In this document: positions 60,833 to 64,000 of the stretch, in pieces
Numbering within the stretch: position 1 is the stretch's first letter
Layout: each line of letters opens with the position of its first letter
Assembly (NCBI RefSeq): GCF_019029495.1
Contig: NZ_JAERQM010000003.1
Span: 429,098 to 493,097 of the forward strand
Direction: 5' to 3'
DNA from: Falsiroseomonas oleicola
GTDB taxonomy: Bacteria; Pseudomonadota; Alphaproteobacteria; Acetobacterales; Acetobacteraceae
DNA length: 64,000 bases
Program-made: the position numbers and the translations under genes
The notes under the pieces: model-generated
Told to the model about the DNA's origin: nothing
The model's database searches: none
Seen by the model: only the letters and a program-made list of their open reading frames with translations

Positions 60833-61222
60833 TCAGCCGTGCTCCTTCCGCTTCTCCGGATGCCGGTGCCAGGGCCAGCGCCCCTCGATCTCCACCTCCA
60901 GCGCCAGGCTGAGCACGGTCCGGATCAGCACGATCATGCCCAGCGTGGCCACCGTCTCGAAGGTCATCGGCGCGGCGACGGTGTGGAGGATGTCGGCGGC
61001 GACCAGCAGTTCCAGGCCGATCAGGATCGCCCGGCCCAGATGGGCGCGATAGGGCACGAAGGCCGAGGCCCAGCCCTCCCCGCTCCGCAGCCCGCGATGG
61101 ATGAAGATAAGGGTGGTGGCGGTGACGCCGACGAGCAAAGCGAGGATGCCGGCCAGTTCCAGCCCGGCCGCCACCCATTCCGCGAAACCGCCCACCCAGA
61201 CGCCGGGTCCATGCTGAATCAT
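60833..61222 (-). CDS. DUF1622 membrane protein
   Basis: A 129-residue protein with three hydrophobic helices: about residues 10-40 (WVAAGLELAGILALLVGVTA), 62-82 (HLGRAILIGLELLVAADILH) and 88-110. The RAHLGRAILIGLELLVAADI block is the DUF1622 signature. Function is unknown; it is an inner-membrane protein of conserved type. It lies 42 bases downstream of the isopropylmalate dehydrogenase-like gene on the same strand and could be part of its transcript. Confidence 0.85.
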   Translation of the reverse strand: MIQHGPGVWVGGFAEWVAAGLELAGILALLVGVTATTLIFIHRGLRSGEGWASAFVPYRAHLGRAILIGLELLVAADILHTVAAPMTFETVATLGMIVLIRTVLSLALEVEIEGRWPWHRHPEKRKEHG

Positions 61223-61264
61223 GCGGCGTTAAGTCACCGCATGGGGTGGAGTTGCGCGGCGCCC

Positions 61265-62356
61265 TCAGGCCGGAATGAGATCCGCCACCGCCTTGGTGAC
61301 GTCCTTGGTACCCACGCCGCCGAATTCGGCGGTGCGCAGCCCGGCGGCGAAGGCGCCATCCACCGCCGCCTCCAGCTCCGTCGCCGCATCCGCCCAGGCC
61401 TGGCCGGCGCCGCGCACCGCCAGCCAGTCCAGCATCAGCGCGGCCGAGAGCAGCATGGCGGTGGGGTTGGCCACGCCCTTGCCGGCGATGTCCGGCCCCG
61501 TGCCGTGGCTCGGCTGGAACACCGCATGGGTGTCGCCGATATCGGCCGAGGGCGCATAGCCCATGCCGCCGATCAGCCCCGCGCCCAGGTCGGAGATGAT
61601 GTCGCCGAACATGTTCTCCATCGGCAGCACGTCGAAGTCCCAGGGGCGGCGCACGAGGTCGAGCGCCATGGCGTCGATATAGTGGTTGGCATGCGGCACG
61701 CCGGGGAATTCGGCCGCGACCTCGCCGAAGACGCGGCGCATGAAGGCCATGCTGAGGAAGACATTCGCCTTGTCCACCAGCGTCACCGTCTGCGACCGGC
61801 CGAGCCGTTCGGCGCGGCGCTGCGCCAGGCGGAAGGAAAAGCGGGCGAGGCGTTCGGTGGTGGCGCGGGTGATGACCATGGTGTCGCGGGCTTCCGCGTC
61901 CCCGATCATCTCGCCGCGTCCGCGCGCCCAGAACAGGCCTTCCGTGCTTTCGCGTAGGATCACCATGTCGATCTTGGCCGCACGTTCGTCCCGCAGGGCG
62001 AGCGGCACGCCCGGGATCGCGCGGATGGGCCGCACGCCGGCATAGAGGCCCAGGCGAAAGCGAAGGTCGAGCTGTGGCGCGATCTCGGTCCCGTCCGGAT
62101 AGCGGATGCCGGGCCAGCCCATCGCCCCGAGCAGGATGGCGTCGCAGGCCTCGGCCTTGCGAAACGTGTCCTCGGTCATCGCCGTGCCGGTTTCCTGGTA
62201 CAGGAAGGCGCCGGCCTGCAGGGTTTCGGTGGTGATGCCGAGGCCGTGGCGGCGCGCCAGGCGGTCGAGGACGAAGGACGCGGCCTCCGTCACCTCCACG
62301 CCGATGCCATCCCCCGGCATCACGGCGATGCGGACGGCGTTCGAGGTCACAGCCAT
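61265..62356 (-). CDS. isocitrate/isopropylmalate dehydrogenase family protein (tartrate dehydrogenase-like)
   Basis: A 363-residue NAD(P)-dependent beta-decarboxylating dehydrogenase. It shows AVMPGDGIGVEV (residue 12), the arginine-bearing LDLRFRLGLYAGVRP near 95, VILRESTEGLFW near 132, the lysine in LVDKANVFLS near 195, MENMFGDIISDLGAGLIGG near 245 and SHGTGPDIAGKG near 283. It probably oxidises a 3-substituted malate such as tartrate or a malate derivative rather than isopropylmalate, because it sits with its own GntR regulator and not with leuCD. The start overlaps the regulator's end by ten bases. Confidence 0.85.
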   Translation of the reverse strand: MAVTSNAVRIAVMPGDGIGVEVTEAASFVLDRLARRHGLGITTETLQAGAFLYQETGTAMTEDTFRKAEACDAILLGAMGWPGIRYPDGTEIAPQLDLRFRLGLYAGVRPIRAIPGVPLALRDERAAKIDMVILRESTEGLFWARGRGEMIGDAEARDTMVITRATTERLARFSFRLAQRRAERLGRSQTVTLVDKANVFLSMAFMRRVFGEVAAEFPGVPHANHYIDAMALDLVRRPWDFDVLPMENMFGDIISDLGAGLIGGMGYAPSADIGDTHAVFQPSHGTGPDIAGKGVANPTAMLLSAALMLDWLAVRGAGQAWADAATELEAAVDGAFAAGLRTAEFGGVGTKDVTKAVADLIPA

Positions 62357-63036
62357 GCCAGGCCACTCCGTTCAATGAGGTCGATGAGTTCCGCGCCGCC
62401 GCGCTGGCGGTGCTGGCGATACAACTCGCGCGCGCCATCGGCATCACCGGCGCGGATGGCGACCAGCGTGGCGCGATGTTCGGCGGTGGAGCGTTCCGGC
62501 AGGGGACGCATGTTCAGCGTGAACATCCGCGCCCGGTGCGACTGGTCCCAGACCTGCATCACCATGGCGGAGAGCCGCCTATTGCCGCAAAGCTCGGCCA
62601 GGCCGAGATGGAATTCTTCATCCGCCCGCGCCCAGGCCACGCGGTCCCCGGTGCCGAGGGCGGCTTCCATGGCGTCGCAGGACGCCGCCAGGGGCCGCAG
62701 CGCCGCCTCCGGAAGGCGGCGGCGGGCGAGGAGTTCGGCGGCCTTGGGCTCCAGGCTTTCCAGCACGTCGTAGATGTCGCGCATGTCAGCGGCCGAGATC
62801 GGCTGCACCCGCATGCCGTGGCGCGGCGTGACCGTCACCAGCCCATCCTGCTGCAGGCGCAGCATCGCCTCCCGCACCGGGGTGCGGGACAGGCCGAGCT
62901 GCATGGCCAGCTCCGCCTCCAGCCGCTGGGTGCCGGGAGGCAGCAGGTTGTCCAGGATCAGGGCCTTGAGCCGCTGATAGGCGGTCTCCGCCGCGGTCGC
63001 GCCGCGTGGGGGCGGAAGGGGGCTTTGGGCATTCAC
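62347..63036 (-). CDS. GntR-family regulator with FCD domain
   Basis: A 229-residue regulator. The winged helix-turn-helix (about residues 15-80) has LLPPGTQRLEAELAMQLGLS and SRTPVREAMLRLQQDGLV. The FCD ligand domain (about 95-220) has metal-binding-type residues in ADEEFHLGLAELCGNRRL and STAEHRATLVAIRAGD. It likely represses the overlapping dehydrogenase gene until an organic-acid ligand is present. GTG 63036 is chosen over ATG 63102, since the longer form would translate through the palindromic operator at 63038-63065. Confidence 0.85.
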   Translation of the reverse strand: MNAQSPLPPPRGATAAETAYQRLKALILDNLLPPGTQRLEAELAMQLGLSRTPVREAMLRLQQDGLVTVTPRHGMRVQPISAADMRDIYDVLESLEPKAAELLARRRLPEAALRPLAASCDAMEAALGTGDRVAWARADEEFHLGLAELCGNRRLSAMVMQVWDQSHRARMFTLNMRPLPERSTAEHRATLVAIRAGDADGARELYRQHRQRGGAELIDLIERSGLAWL

Positions 63037-63037
63037 C

Positions 63038-63065
63038 CATGCATTAACGCATGCGTTGTTGCATG
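63038..63065. promoter_or_regulatory. 28-bp palindromic operator at the regulator/hydrolase boundary
   Basis: The left arm CATGCATTAACGCA (63038-63051) and the right arm TGCGTTGTTGCATG (63052-63065) match as inverted repeats at 12 of 14 positions, with a perfect 12-bp core AACGCATGCGTT (63046-63057). It lies directly upstream of the GntR GTG start and about 50 bases before the hydrolase ATG, ideal for autoregulation by the FCD-type protein. Confidence 0.7.
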
Positions 63066-63116
63066 CGGCAAGAGGGCGGGCTTTTCCGCGACGACGCGGC
63101 ATGCGATCCGGGTGGC

Positions 63117-63878
63117 ATGGACAAGGTCTGGCGGGATTACGATCAGGCGGGGCTGGATGCCGCCTATGACCAGCGGGTCTGGGCGCCGGACATGGCCGCC
63201 TGGCTGGCGCGCTACCGTGCCGATACCGCCGCCGCGCGCGCGGCGCTGAAGCCGCAGGCGCTGTCCTACGGCCCGCATGACTGCGACCTCTATCCCGCCC
63301 AGGGCGCGCCGCGCGGGGTGCATCTGCACATCCATGGCGGCGCCTGGCGGGCGCTGGGGCGGGATGATTCGGGCTTCCTGGCGCCGGCCTTCTGCGCCGC
63401 CGGCTTCCGGGTGGCGGTGCCGGATTTCAGCCTGCTGCCGGCCCGGCGCCTGCCGGATGTGGTGGCGGAGCTGCGCGCCTGCGTCGCCTGGCTGCGGCCG
63501 CGCGGGCCGATCCACCTGTCGGGCCATTCCTCCGGCGCGCATCTGGCCGCCGTGCTGGCCACGGAGATGGCGTTCGCGAGTGTCACCCTGGTGTCCGGCG
63601 TCTATGACATGGAACCGGTGCTGCTCTCCGCCCGCCGGCTGTATGTGGAGTTGACGGCGGAGGAGGCCCTGGCACTGAGTCCGATCCGCCATGCCGCCCG
63701 CATCCATGCGCCGCTGCGCCTCGCCTGGGGTACTGACGAAAGTCCGGAATTCATCCGGCAGTCGGAGGCGATGGCGGCGGCGACCGGCGCCGAGACCTTC
63801 GTGTTGCCTGGCCAGAACCATTTTGGCGCCGCCTATGCACCGGCGCAGGGCGCGCTCCATGCTGCGTTGACCGCTTGA
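63117..63878 (+). CDS. alpha/beta hydrolase, esterase/kynurenine formamidase-like
   Basis: A 253-residue hydrolase. HIHGGAWR near residue 82 is the oxyanion hole of the hormone-sensitive lipase/kynurenine formamidase group, GHSSGAHLAA near 142 has the nucleophile serine, WGTDESPEF near 205 the acid, and GQNHFGA near 233 the histidine. It starts WRDYDQAGLDAAYDQR, as in formamidase-like proteins. ATG 63117 is preferred over 63051, which falls inside the operator palindrome. Substrate unknown; probably an ester or formamide linked to the neighbouring organic-acid pathway. Confidence 0.85.
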   Translation: MDKVWRDYDQAGLDAAYDQRVWAPDMAAWLARYRADTAAARAALKPQALSYGPHDCDLYPAQGAPRGVHLHIHGGAWRALGRDDSGFLAPAFCAAGFRVAVPDFSLLPARRLPDVVAELRACVAWLRPRGPIHLSGHSSGAHLAAVLATEMAFASVTLVSGVYDMEPVLLSARRLYVELTAEEALALSPIRHAARIHAPLRLAWGTDESPEFIRQSEAMAAATGAETFVLPGQNHFGAAYAPAQGALHAALTA

Positions 63879-63889
63879 GGACCCTCCCC

Positions 63890-64000
63890 ATGACACCCGG
63901 CTACGCCATCACCTTCTTCTACTACCCCGACCTGTCGGCGGTGATTCCCTTCTACGAGCAGACGCTCGGCTTCGAACTGGTGCTGGATCAGGGCATGGCC
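63890..64000 (+). CDS. VOC family protein (3' end outside window)
   Basis: Only 37 codons are visible. They begin MTPGYAITFFYYPDLSAVIP and continue with FYEQTLGFEL, the first beta-alpha unit of the vicinal oxygen chelate/glyoxalase fold (PFYE..LGFEL). The ATG lies 11 bases after the hydrolase stop on the same strand, so the two are likely co-transcribed. Members include glyoxalases, dioxygenases and resistance proteins; nothing narrower can be said. Confidence 0.75.
   Translation, partial: MTPGYAITFFYYPDLSAVIPFYEQTLGFELVLDQGMA

Noticed and set aside
1-64000. tRNA, rRNA, insertion sequences, integrases, phage genes
   Set aside because: None recognised on reading both strands; gene order and composition look chromosomal throughout.

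Overview
The window is very GC-rich (about 70 percent by eye), densely packed and rich in ATGA-type gene overlaps. Its content (PutA of the short bifunctional type, heterotetrameric sarcosine oxidase, Ku/LigD end joining, alternative complex III, SapC, HutC-type and FCD-type GntR regulators, several Tat- or Sec-exported binding proteins) fits an aerobic alphaproteobacterium, most likely Acetobacteraceae (Roseomonas-like). That placement is inference from gene content. I see no rRNA, tRNA, IS element, prophage or CRISPR array.

Layout. (1) 1-3588, minus: a four-gene overlapping operon, FAD/NAD(P)-binding oxidoreductase, ureidoglycolate lyase-like protein, NMT1/THI5-type binding protein and PuuE-like NodB-fold protein, running off the left edge; probably uptake and breakdown of a ureide or related purine/pyrimidine product. 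(2) 4004-12359, plus: an orphan peptide-type binding protein, an ECF sigma/RskA-type anti-sigma pair with a DUF4394 protein, a 162-bp near-perfect inverted repeat, then a ketopantoate reductase-like protein, aldose epimerase, FAH-family hydrolase, exonuclease III and a divergent shikimate dehydrogenase-like protein. (3) 12366-13445, minus: an HdeD-like protein and an Lrp-type regulator divergent from putA. (4) 13528-22166, plus: putA followed by soxBDAG and a 4'-phosphopantetheinyl transferase. (5) 22075-26807: a HutC-type repressor and 2OG-Fe(II) oxygenase divergent from a complete polar amino-acid ABC importer. (6) 26990-29541: an EEP-family protein and a phospholipase D-family protein.

(7) 29565-43668: a SapC-family gene divergent from a two-partner secretion operon made of TpsB, a 2771-residue repeat-built filamentous-haemagglutinin-type TpsA, and a 1015-residue predicted lipoprotein with TPR-like repeats and an intact CHAT (caspase-like) His/Cys dyad. 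This is the most unusual system in the window. (8) 43765-49646: an extensin-like protein, then a stress and DNA-repair island (small ORF, SDR, YciF-like protein, Ku, LigD). (9) 49643-60741: genes for alternative complex III (ActA-F) interleaved with cytochrome oxidase subunit II and a subunit I-III fusion. ActA and ActB are separated by the oxidase genes and by a cytochrome c gene on the opposite strand. This block would carry electrons from quinol through ActB/C/F and the c-type haems to oxygen. (10) 60833-64000: a DUF1622 membrane protein, an isopropylmalate/tartrate dehydrogenase-like enzyme with its FCD-type GntR regulator, an alpha/beta hydrolase across a palindromic operator, and a truncated VOC-family gene at the right edge.

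Starts were chosen by signal peptides, family N-termini, Shine-Dalgarno sequences and overlaps. Family names rest on motifs read by eye; no database search was possible.
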